From assembly GCF_050947875.1 (NCBI RefSeq), contig NC_134568.1, positions 208,360,845-208,424,844 of the forward strand: a stretch of 64,000 nucleotides of DNA, given 5' to 3'. The position numbers and the translations under genes are program-made. Below, one piece after another: positions 47,233 through 57,376 of the stretch. Position 1 is the stretch's first letter. Each line of letters opens with the position of its first letter. Source of the DNA: Dermacentor variabilis. Its lineage: Eukaryota; Arthropoda; Arachnida; Ixodida; Ixodidae. Below the pieces are notes generated by a model. It searched no databases. It was not told the DNA's origin and saw only the letters and a list, made by a program, of their open reading frames with translations.

Positions 47233-49505
47233 CTAGGCATCAGTATTCGACAGAATGTAATCTTTTAGTTGTTTCTTGAATTCGTGAATTTTAAGTGTTT
47301 TTATGTATAATGGTAGTGTGTTCCAGAATGCGACAGATGAAAAATGGACGCTCTGTTTGCCATAATTAGTATGTATTTTAGGTAAAAGGAAGTTCCTATT
47401 TATTGCAAACCTGGTAATATTAGTATTTAATAGAGAAGATTGTGGTAACAAGCTATCGCATCGTGCGTAATTGATTTGACGGAACAAAAAGGTACCTAGA
47501 TTATATTTAACGAGTTGTGTGACTGTAAGAATGTGATTAGTTCGTAAAAGATATGAGGCGTTGTTGTTATATGGGCTAAATGTAATTATCCTAATAGCCT
47601 GATTCTGTAGAATTTGCAATGAGTTTAAATGGGTTACGTAAGTGTTTCCCCAGCAAGTAACGCAGTAATTAATGTGGGAATGAATAAATGAAAAGTATAA
47701 TGGTAGTAATGTTTGATGGTCAAATATGTTTCGTGCTGTTAGAAGTACCCTAATCCCGTAGGTAATCTTCTGTTTTAGTTTGGTTATGTGTTCAGTAAAT
47801 TTAAGATGTTTGTCAACTTCTATGCCAAGATAATTGCATGAAAAACTTGCAGGGATAGGACTTCCGCCCAATAAGATAGGAGGAGTGGAGTGAAGTGTTC
47901 GTTGGTGAGAAGTGAATACAACAAATTTTGTTTTAGACGGGTTTATGTGTAGCTGGTTAGTATGGCACCACTCCAGCAGGCTGTGTAAGTCGCCATTAAG
48001 GTTAGATACTAAGGTTGTAATACATTTATTGGAATTAATAATAGTAGTATCATCTGCATAAAGTATACATTTCGAAAAGGACAGGCAGTTAGGCAGATCA
48101 TTGACGTATAATAAAAATAAAAGCGGACCCAATATGGAACCCTGGGGCACGCCAATATTAGTGAACATGGTTTTAGAATGAACGGCTGAAATGGTTACTA
48201 CCTGCATTCTGTCTGTTAAGTAATTTTGTAGTAACAAGAGTGCTGGGCCGGTGATTCCCAATGATTCAAGCTTACGAAATAAAATGCGGTGATTTATTTT
48301 CTCAAACGCTTTGCTTAAGTCTACAAACACTGAAGCTGCATAATTCCCTTCATCGATAGCGAGTTTTAGTTGATCGGTTAGAACAACGAGAGCCAGTTCG
48401 GTCGAGTAACCCGAGCGAAAGCCGTATTGGAATGGTGTGAGAATGTTAAATTTTGTAAGGTAATTAGTTAAACGTTTTTGTATTAGCTTTTCGATTACCT
48501 TACTAAAGAAAGGTAATACACAAATGGGGCGATAATTGGAAATTAAAGAGCGGTCACCTTTCTTAAAAATGGGTGTGATCTTGCCTTGTTTTAGTTCTTG
48601 TGGGAATGTGCCTGATTTAAACATGACGTTGATTATGTCTGCAAGGACATCACTTATTAGGGGTGCAATTAATTTTATATGGGAAGGGTGTAATTTATCT
48701 ATGCCGGCGCCGGTTATTTTCATGTTGTTTATAATGTTTAGAACTTCCTGAGATGTAGTTGGAAATAAAAAGAAAGAATGTGGCAGGCGCTGGGGCACGG
48801 GATTGTCATGCGCAGGTGGCTGTAGCTCGCTGCTAAAGAAGAAATCAGCAAACGCATCAGCTATTTCTTTGGCGGTCTTGTACACCATACCCTGATATGC
48901 AATTTCTTGTATAGCTTCGCGATTATTTGTCCTGTTTAAGAAGGTGTTAACAATCTCCCATTTCTTTTTTATGTTTTTACCGCATTCCAAAATTTTTCTT
49001 TCGTACCATGTTTTTTTAGCTTTTTTCAAAGTGGCAGAAAGCTGGTTAGAAAACTTTTTGTACCGAATGGCTAAATTCTTGTTAAATGGTTGTCGTTTGG
49101 TTTTCTTATAAAGATTATCCTTTTTGCGCATTGAAGCTAAGAGCTTATCTGTTATCCATGGATTTTGAGGCGACGCGTACTTCTTTTTGCATTTAACTTG
49201 AACGGAATGACGATCAACACATGACTTAAGCATAGTGATAAACAGTGCAAATGCTTTTTGTGGATCATTTGTAGAAAAGATGGGGGACCAGTCAAGGTTC
49301 GACACGGCGTCCAGGAATGCTTGTTTGTCTAATATAAACTTCGTGTACGTGATTTTTTCGGAGCCATGAGTATAGTGAAAATTTAAAAATATAGAATAGT
49401 GATCAGTTATGTCGGTCATTATAACACCTGCGTCTGGTGGATATGCCAAATGTGATAATGCATGGTCAATTAATGTACCTATGGGGTGGTTAGCACATCG
49501 TGTCG
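47233..49505 (-). pseudogene. LINE ORF2: linker, reverse transcriptase and C-terminal domain
   Basis: Open for about 738 codons from the first Met (49449), and further upstream without a stop. Residue numbers count from that Met. The RT has NYRPICVLP (about 305-313), motif A FVDLSKAFEKINH (about 375), VPQGSILGPLLF (about 434), and motif C YADDTT (about 465-470). The C-terminal part ends VAFWNTLPLYIKTL..., the tail typical of CR1/L2/jockey-type LINEs. Conserved catalytic aspartates are present. It counts as a pseudogene only because a frameshift detaches it from the endonuclease domain. Confidence 0.85.
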
Positions 49506-49514
49506 GTATCTTAA

Positions 49515-49900
49515 TTAAACATTCATAACCAAAGTACTATCAGCGAGGTTAATGTTGATGTCGCCTATAATTATTACATTTTTGTTTTCATCTGCTAGCA
49601 GTCCCATGACTTTATGGAGAGCAGTACAGAAGTCTGTTGCTAATGACGAAGGTGAACGATATATGCAACCAATTATTAGGTCTTTGTTGTCTATGTTGAG
49701 GAAGTCATTTTTAAGTTCAATCCAAACGTCTTCACAATTAGTTACATTAAGTTCAAGATCGTTCCTTCGGTTGTAAGTAATACCTGAATAGATATACAGC
49801 GCTGCGCCGCCATGGTTGCTGAACGGACGATTCGAGTGTTCAGGAACAAAACTAGAAAAACAGAAAAGGTGTTTATCGTGGTCGCTCAACCAAGGATAGG
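49515..49900 (-). pseudogene. LINE APE-type endonuclease domain, N-terminally truncated
   Basis: Shows the blocks WLSDHDKHLF, GGAALYI, IIGCIYRSPSS and NVIIIGDININLAD of apurinic endonuclease-like domains. The N-terminal catalytic Glu block (ETWL) is lost: the sequence before WLSDHD does not match the family. This domain nicks the target site in intact elements. A frameshift at about 49505-49515 separates it from the RT. Confidence 0.8.
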
Positions 49901-50099
49901 ATAAGGATAAGGGAGCGCGATACTTCCTAAGGGAGTCCGACTTCAAGGAAGTTGTGGTCGTGTCACACGGCCAGTAACAAGTTATTAAATGAAGCCACCA
50001 GAGGCGCGTTCAGCGCTGTTTGGTTTTTGTACAAGTACAAAAATGTAACTTCTAATTACGCTCGTAGATATTATAATTGACGCTCCTTCCATTAAACAT

Positions 50100-50345
50100 A
50101 TATTACGAACCCACGACTATTGGTGGCAGTTAAGATAACACATGCCCTTTGGTGTCGAACCCTCGACTTTTGCTTTGACCGAAATTCAATGGCACCAAAA
50201 TTGACAGTACAACCATTGATAGTCAAACCCAGGACCACTGGTGGAAGTCGAAAACACGACCTCTGGTGGTAATTAAGGCAAAGTTAATTAAGGCACATAT
50301 AATTAAGATAGTTAATTAAGGCACTCGAACCCCCGGTCTTTGGTG
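50100..50345. repeat. tick satellite-like repeat, second block
   Basis: Same motif set as 42546-42735: 'tcgaacccycgac', 'ctttggtg', and 'agttaattaaggcac' units. It is more degenerate and ends where the MITE-like repeat region begins. Confidence 0.7.
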
Positions 50346-50471
50346 TGAGAAATCAAGTAATAGGAAACAACAACGTATCCTAATGAGAATGTAAAGTAAT
50401 GAACGGCTCGTGAGCGCGTAGGCTTTCGCCTTCATCCTCTTTAGCGATGCTAAAGTGACTGTCAACTTTTT

Positions 50472-51026
50472 ATTGCGATAGCAATGATATGGACGCTCCA
50501 GGCGCATTTTTGCTGTCGCCGTCGCCGTGGAAGTAGAAGTGCGATAACGCCGTCGCCCCGTGTAGTAGGCTGTATGTGTGAGTGAAAGCACGCGGGGGAA
50601 ACCAACGATCGCAGCTCATTCTCACGCGCCATATATGGAGGCAAGCGGGGAGGCAGCGCGGGAGGGAGGGGGGCGACTTCGACTCTGCCAACAAGTGCAT
50701 ACTTTGCACGTCGTACGCGCCGTATCTCGAAAGTGATCTGCAGACGGCTCGTACCTTTGTGCGCGCTGTGTTCTCGCCGGTCTTGCCTTGAAGAAACAGA
50801 CCGCACGAAGGTCACTTCGCTTGCTGTTGCTGCGGCGCTTGCTCGCACCAGCCTTTTGACAGCGAGTGTCCGCTCTCATCGAGTGTGATGTGTTCATGTT
50901 TGCTCGTGCGCGCTGACACCACGCTTGTTAATTCAATTAGTAAGCGAATGTTTCTAAGTTATTCATACAGCCGATAAAAGTACGATCCTTACTTCGTACA
51001 GCTGCGCACGAAATTGCTATCGCAAT
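50472..51026. mobile_element. MITE-like element with 14-bp inverted termini
   Basis: attgcgatagcaat (50472-50485) and its exact reverse complement (51013-51026) bound about 555 bp of GC-rich sequence with no recognised ORF. The left terminus is followed by 'gatatggacgctcca' and the right one preceded by 'gctgcgcacgaa'. A non-autonomous DNA transposon is the simplest reading. True ends may lie outside these blocks. Confidence 0.5.
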
Positions 51027-51776
51027 CGATGCTTCGCCTTGCGGGTGAAACTACGACTTTTTTTTTCTTTCCTATAAAGCTTACTCTGATCATACGCCAT
51101 TTTTTAGAGATAAATAAGGTCTTTATTGATTAATCATTTGCCGTTAGACGCATAGCAAAAGCCGCAGCAAACTTGGAACAGGCGAGACTAACAAGCAATT
51201 CATTGTATTTGATTTGGAACACAGTGACTGCTTCAGTGAATCTGGTGTTACTGATTTCGCCTGTTTTCGGAAACCGTCTGTTCTTAAAGCACTTCATTGT
51301 GGCCTTTCACCATCAGAATACTTGCAACGAAAAGTTGAAAGACCGATAAGTGAAATGCTTTCGCGAACAGTGTTTATTTTTCGGACAACCTGATAAAACA
51401 TTCGTAAAATTCGCAAACGTCCCGAAAAATGTGCAGGATTGGCAGGTATGCGAATGTCACTAACAGTTGCTTCCCGTCTCTCTTTTAGCCTATTTCCTGG
51501 TAAACGCTGGCATGGTCAAGGACTTTTTCCTGTCGTATTTTCTTTATAGCTCCTGTTTTCTTTTGTGCTTTCCCCTTTTCATCACTCATTATGCCTAATG
51601 CCCTACAAATGTATTGTTTTAATCTCTCTCCTATTCTTCAATTGCTGTCGTTTTTCGCATCTACCTTATTTCTTGTAGAGCCTGCAGACGTTGTGCCTCT
51701 CAACGTAGCAGTTACCAACTAGCTCTCTTTCTTTCTTCTGATGTGATCGTTTTTGTATGTAAAAAAAAACTAATAC
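51027..51776. other. no recognisable feature
   Basis: Intergenic AT-moderate sequence. Confidence 0.35.
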
Positions 51777-52260
51777 AGTCGACTCCAGTTAGGTCAACCC
51801 TTGCGGGACGAACCATGATGCAATGCCATGCTGAGCGGACAAACCAGACTGCTGAATATGGTAGAACACGAAACAAGCGGGAACGTATTGCGTCACAGGC
51901 GAAAGGAGCGTTACCGACTAAAAAATCAAAGTTAAACAGCTTCACGCTTAAGGAACAGAACACTTAATAATAATATTTGGGGTTTTACGTGCCAAAACCA
52001 CTTTCTGATTATGAGGCACGCCGTAGTGGAGGACTCCGGAAATTTCGACCACCTGGGGATCTTTAACGTGCACCTAAATCTAAGTACACGGGTGTTTTCG
52101 CATTTCGCCCCCATCGAAATGCGGCCGCCGTGGCCGGGATTCGATCCCGCGACCTCGTGCTCAGCAGCCCAACACCATAGCCACTGAGCAACCACGGCGG
52201 GTAACAGAACACTTAGCTAAAGAATGGACACTTCGAAGAGCCATAAGGGACGCGGAACGC
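51777..52260 (+). mobile_element. pogo/Tigger-like DNA transposon fragment (tentative)
   Basis: The left edge reads cagtcgactccagttaggtc, resembling pogo/Tigger terminal inverted repeats. A lysine-rich open stretch downstream (RTKRERIASQ...) would fit the start of a transposase. No matching right terminus was found. A Ruka SINE interrupts it at 51967. Confidence 0.3.
51967..52202 (-). mobile_element. Ruka SINE, full length with perfect target-site duplication
   Basis: Best-preserved Ruka in the window. It has the complete tRNA-like head with B-box (gattcgatcccgcgacc on plus), the full body and a (TAA)-like tail at its 3' end (51967-51974 on plus). The 13-bp direct repeat aacagaacactta flanks it exactly (51954-51966 and 52203-52215), the hallmark of LINE-driven insertion. 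Confidence 0.95.
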
Positions 52261-53348
52261 TATTACTAGCGCTCGTCTGGCCACTGGTGTTGGTCGTGAA
52301 GAGCTTGCGCATGCGCAGCAGTCGCAATGTGGCGTTCACGAAAGCCGCGGTTGCGGTTTCGGCTTCCGCGCGCACTGTCGTGTTTTCTGTATCGAAGCGC
52401 GCACACGCATACTCCAATGTATGCTTTCTTTGCGTCGAGCAGTTTACCGTAAAGGTACGTTCCGGTACGCAATATGTTTTCTTGCGAAGCAATCATTTGT
52501 TTTCTATTTGTATTTTCTTAACTATATTCGACGCGCTTAGCAAGCTTCAATTGTGTGAGAAGTAATCGGGTATACTTCAACCGTACCCTTTTCATAAGCT
52601 GAATATGGTGTAAAGAGATGTATTAAGTAGACAATCTCATGCAAACGCCAGAAGTGTTGCACAAGTTGTGTTTTCAAACATTTATTTACATGCTTTGTGC
52701 AACTACAGAAACAATGTGCTTGATGTTGTCCTTTGGTGTCAGCGTTTATTTATACATTTATTCTCAATACACAATATACAAAACAAAGAAATAAGTGTTT
52801 TGTTTCATGCAACATTTGGAGCACATACCAACCAAGGAAAGGTAAACATATCGTATATCGTTAGTGACGCGCAAGAAATACCGGAAAAGCAACCGCCATG
52901 TGGAAGCAGCTACCGAGGAATTACTCAACTACAATACAACACTCGCCGAGGACCTGCGCGCGTTCTATCGGACATCGGTGCATTGTACATGTCGATCGCT
53001 GTGTTGCTGTGCGATCACTTGCCTTGTGATCTTCTTATTGGGAACACTTTTTATTCTTTCTTACGTAATAAAAACATACTTTTTAGTTAATAATATAACA
53101 ATTCTCAGAGTAATAAGCGTATCGAAATATCTTGCTTGCTTTCCAGCAAGGAGGCCACATTCTACATTTGCCAAAAGTATTGTAAGACATACTACTTGCC
53201 CTCACCAATTCACATTCACAATTGACAATTCATTCAGACCTACTTGCCCTCACAATTCACGCCTAATACACAATTATGAGACCCATTGTGGTGTCTGCAC
53301 CGGCCGCAAGTGCAATTGACAATTACAGGCATCAGAAACAAAGCTGAA
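52261..53348. other. no supported gene
   Basis: AT-rich to the right, with a 140-codon open frame (52668-53090) that has no recognised domain. Degenerate 'acttgccctcacaattcac' repeats lie at 53190-53265. Confidence 0.35.
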
Positions 53349-53400
53349 GCGGCTGCCCCGGAAATGCGGTGGTCCCGGGTTCGAGTCCCAGACCAGGACT
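53349..53400 (+). repeat. tRNA-derived fragment with B-box
   Basis: B-box gggttcgagtccca (53377-53390) inside 'cccggaaatgcggtggtccc...gaccagga'. Only the 3' half of a tRNA-like head is present. Confidence 0.5.
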
Positions 53401-53407
53401 AGGCGCT

Positions 53408-53505
53408 GAATTTACGAACTCGTATGCTTTCCTTATTGGAATGGCCAGCAGCCCCACGTGCGACACATGCAGCAGCGATGAGACGCTCGCACACATTATC
53501 CAAGG
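53408..53505 (+). mobile_element. LINE ORF2 finger fragment, left part of a split copy
   Basis: Reads EFTNSYAFLIGMASSPTCD, then C-x2-C spacing, then ETLAHII, matching the family at 59505-61615 (FTNAYSYRMGMAE...). Homology stops near 53505. Confidence 0.7.
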
Positions 53506-54439
53506 TAAATATACCTGGTAGCGAAGCTTCCATAGGAGCCCATACGTTCAAACCATCGCGGTCCATCTGCGGTTCAAGGTGCTTATAGCGCCATCTGTAT
53601 GTGGTGGGAACACTTCCGGCGGAAAAAAAAAATAATGTGACGCCATGTCCGTTAAAAGCAGAAGTGACGTTATTTTGTTTTCGAAGGCGCGAAATTTGTT
53701 CTGTTGTCCTTCCTTTGGAGCTATATATTCAAATGCCCCGCCATTCGACTTGATGGGCGTTCCGAGCTTTCAGCGTGGAAAGCGATGCAGGAAAATGCGA
53801 GCCATACGGTTGTCGAAATCGCATCCCTGCACAGAACATACTTTCTTTGGAGGCCGACGAAAGCTTTAGGTGTAGAATGCTGATCCTATTGTCGGATGCC
53901 AAGCCCGTTGACCGGCGCAGTCGCACGAAAACAACTACACAATCATGTGGCGGTCGTAACTCACTACTTTTTACTGAACAGATTAAGAAGCGATGAAGCT
54001 ACCCGCGCCACCAAATTCAGACAAACTTCGACAACCAAGAAAGCACAAACTGTGAGGGGGGCGTATTTCAACAGGTGGCCCTTACGAGTGCGCCTTTCTG
54101 CCCATTTCAAGACGTCCATTGCATTGCGAGTGATAGTGGCGTCAACGCCCCCTGTAGCGATAGGCGCTGAAAAGAAATGCATTTATTAATAATAATAAAA
54201 TTAAACTTGTATTTTCTTAACTCGTCACGAATATATAAAATTGACTAGGAATTTTATTTTCGTTGAATGAATCTAACGGTGTCTCGTTTGAGTTAAAAAA
54301 CGCGTTTTTCTTTCCCAATGTTTGTTCCCCTCAAACATAGTCGCGCTTCAATCGCTTCTCCCATAACCCCCCATGCTGATGTCGGTGACAATCTGTATTG
54401 AACCGCTTTTCGCCCGAAGCTTCGCGACCTATTTGAATC
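53506..54439. mobile_element. insertion splitting a LINE tail, class unknown
   Basis: About 930 bp lying between two pieces of one LINE tail. 'cattatc' is present at both junctions (about 53496-53502 and 54447-54453). Internal open frames show no recognised domain. The right part resembles repeated sequence but no terminal motif was identified. Confidence 0.35.
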
Positions 54440-54800
54440 GACCTTGCATTATCTGTGTCTGCGCAAGATACAGTGCCCAGAAAGTGATGTGCAGAGTGCT
54501 GGACCAAATGGATAATCGTCCACTGTCAGAACTAAAAGCTTTACGTCAGGGCTCCCAAAGAACATCCATGTTGAACGCCTTACTAGTGTTACTAAGGTTC
54601 CTGCGGTCTACGGAGCTTCACAATAGACTTTAAGAACGCCACCCCCTACCGCTCCATAGTATACACGGTTTGTTCGTGCTCGTCTGTCTTTCTCTCTCTC
54701 TACCTCCCCCTTCCACTCTTTTATCCCCCGTAATCCTTCCCCCGTGCAGGGTAGCCAACCGGAACTACGTCGGCTTATCCTCCGCGCCTTTCTATGCATT
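54440..54800 (+). mobile_element. LINE ORF2 terminus and 3' UTR, right part of a split copy
   Basis: Reads CRVLDQMDNRPLSELKAL, then LVLLRFLRSTELHNRL with a stop at 54631-54633. The family 3' UTR follows with a 'gtgcagggtagccaaccgg' block. Confidence 0.7.
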
Positions 54801-55259
54801 TCTATCGCTCTTGTTGGAGCTCAGTACAATTCACTTCAAGTGCAGCAGTGGTGTAAAATATTTGTATCACCTTTTTAACTGGAACTTATATGGAACCAGA
54901 TTAAGAGTGTACTGAAGGAATGGACATGGTACACTTGCAACATGCACGAAGTAAAACTCAAGCTTCAAAGAACAACGTCTTATCATACCTCGAGATGTTC
55001 TCGGTATTCAATCACTTGTGCAGCGCGACTGCGACTTTTGTTTCGCATGCGTTCTCACGAAGCACTGAAAGCACGAGTAAATGACGCCTGCCGCACTTCT
55101 GATTCAAACCACGATGAAATGAGGAGTGAAGCCTCACATGGCGAGAGCACAGCTAGAATTGGCTCATCTATGGACTCGGCTTGTGTCTGCTCGCAGTCGC
55201 CGCTTTGTGTGGCTCCATGTTCGCGAAGCGTAAATACTTGGATCTTTTAGAGCGCAGCT
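54801..55259. other. no recognisable feature
   Basis: Intergenic. A 102-codon open frame (54942-55250) shows no domain. Confidence 0.3.
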
Positions 55260-55660
55260 CTTAGGCACCTGTTCCTGCGGCGAGCGTCGGTGTCGCAGCT
55301 CGGCGTAACCGAGTGGAACGAGCACAGCGAAAGATGAAAGCGAACGCGGAGCGCAGCGGGGGGATCAAAGACGCGAGGCGGAAAGCAGAGCGGAGGGTGC
55401 AGCGGAACAATGAGGCGGAAAGCGGAAGAGGGTATGGTAAAAGCGTGAGAAGAAAAGCGTAGTGTTCCGACAATGGTTAGGAGATGCCGCCAGAGTAGCG
55501 CGCGTCATCTGGGAGGTCTGTCAGCGGCGGCTGCTGTGAATCGCGCCCACGCGTCACCCACGCACTAGAACTTGCCCTTTCCAGATTAGCGAGGCAGTTG
55601 CGCCGCACTTCGCTCCATTTGCAGCGTGCAGCACGAGACAGATTGTCCGCGCCAGCCAAT
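55260..55660. repeat. GC-rich purine-biased repeat region
   Basis: Low-complexity 'gcggaaagcggag' variants (55330-55460), followed by CpG-rich sequence with no coding signature. It could be a dispersed tick repeat. Confidence 0.35.
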
Positions 55661-56028
55661 GTATCGCGAAATTAAAACACGTAGAGCTGCTCGAAAATTT
55701 CGCATTAGGGAGTATCGTAATCATCGGAGAGTGATTTTTATTCCATATTTAGATAAATTTTGTGCAACAAGACTTTAGGAGGCTCGGCATCAGTCATTTT
55801 TTCAACGAAAGTAGCGCTCTTGGTCGTCGGCGTGACAAGTAATTTACGACTGCAGCGCTATCAGTGGTGAGGACACGAAACTGGCTCCAGTGTCCGGTGC
55901 CTGCTTAAGGAAGTAGCGCCGTGTGCTGAATTTGTATTTTCAAGCTCTCTTTAGTAACTACTGGGCCCACGAGGGGGCACTGGTGACGGTTCAATTTACC
56001 TTTCTAATTTCGGAAAATAGATCCTTTT
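55661..56028. other. no recognisable feature
   Basis: Nothing supported. Confidence 0.3.
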
Positions 56029-57235
56029 GAATTTATTGTTTTTTTATACATTAATTTCTTCATAGCGATTACCGAGACGCATTTAGAACGCAGGCGAGAA
56101 CTTGGGTGGTATTGTGAAGTTCGGGCTCCGAGTGGCTACGAAGGTCCCATGGCTGGTGCCGCAGCAGGTGCCAGGACAAAAAGGTTCAGAGCGACGTCCG
56201 AGCGATGAGAAAAGAAGCTTTATGTACAAATTTGAATGATGGTTTACAAGAAGGGCTCCACTATTCTTGGAGTCCACCATATGTCAAAGTCTTTACATGT
56301 CCGAGCACCTCCACAACACTCAAGCTCCGCTTTTTAACCAGTTAATTTTCCCATGCGATCGTCGATGGAATCGAATATCATTCTCGGCCAAGTGGAACTG
56401 TCGCAGTCTAAAAAATACCACTCATGGTGTCGCACCACTCCGTCGGGCTCCGCCTCTGGTGTCCAACGTTCGACCCGCCCTTGATGCAATGGAGATAGTT
56501 TCGTGTGAAGCCGCGGGGGACGCTGTTCCCGCGAAGTCGTCAGCGTAGGTTCTTTGCAACAATTAGTAGGCTCGCCGTAACGGTCAGCTTGTAGCTCTTT
56601 TCGTCTCGAGTGTCGCCACCGCTTCCAAAGAAAGTGGCGGTTGCGGTCAGCTTGAAGGGAGGTTCTCTTTCTGCCCTTCAATAGTCGGCGCCGGGCCCTC
56701 GCGCTTCACGGGAACACACACAAAGAACGACGTTGCCGTTTGGAGACACCCGTCGCCGATGACCCATTAGAGTTTGGGGTCCAAGAACTCGTCTCGTTCG
56801 TCAGCTCTGGGTCGTCGAACACACGTAGACGCGACACATAAACGCATGCCAATTATCTTGAGGTGACGCTGATTTTGTCGCCAGCTCTTAGGTGTCAAAA
56901 AGACGATGAAGCGCGGATGGCATTACGTAGCTGCACACTCGCCGGGGAAGCACCCTTTGTTCAAAAGGACCGCCAGGCACAACAGCGGACAAGGAACGCG
57001 CGGATAACACAGGCTTCCGAGGGTGAGGTGGCGTCGTGGTGATGTCCTCTCCCCTCATGCAACACCTAGGGTGCTATCACGACAGCAGACGTACCCTTTC
57101 GCCCGCTTGCTCCATCGAGACGCGTTCGTGACGCGGCGTCGCAACCAATGGGAATTCAGGGGCCGTTTTTCGCTTGTTTAGACGGCAGACGCCAGTCACT
57201 TCCCTCAATGGGCTATTTGATGCTTGCGCATCAAA
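56029..57235 (+). repeat. dispersed repeat, copy B, interrupted
   Basis: Left part 56029-56103 and right part 56986-57235 align in order with 22050-22390. The intervening ~880 bp is absent from copy A. Confidence 0.7.
56104..56985 (-). mobile_element. LTR-like insertion inside repeat copy B (probable solo LTR)
   Basis: The inserted segment has TGTGAAG near 56112 and a terminal CACA near 56985, the TG...CA form of LTRs. Read on the minus strand, polyadenylation-like ataaag lies before its 3' end (complement near 56218), which favours minus orientation. It has no coding motif. I could not define a target-site duplication, so the exact ends are uncertain. Confidence 0.4.
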
Positions 57236-57376
57236 AACGCCTTCACGTTAACAGAAGCCTCTGCGAAGTTGGCTGCATGTATAAGTTCCTCTGCTGGCAC
57301 CGAACGTGATCATCAGCACTCATTAGTGTCACCACCACTTCGCAAAATGCAACGATATATTGTAAGTCACCACCTG

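Larger units (their letters stand above)
46828..49900 (-). mobile_element. CR1/L2-group LINE, 5'-truncated, nearly intact ORF2
   Basis: Minus-strand element with apurinic-type endonuclease and RT domains, no RNase H, a 3' UTR, and a terminal simple repeat of gattct units (complement at 46829-46850). The 5' end cuts into the endonuclease domain at about 49900. A single frameshift near 49505-49515 splits the ORF. The rest of the frame has no stops over about 740 codons, so the copy is young. I did not find a target-site duplication. Confidence 0.85.
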
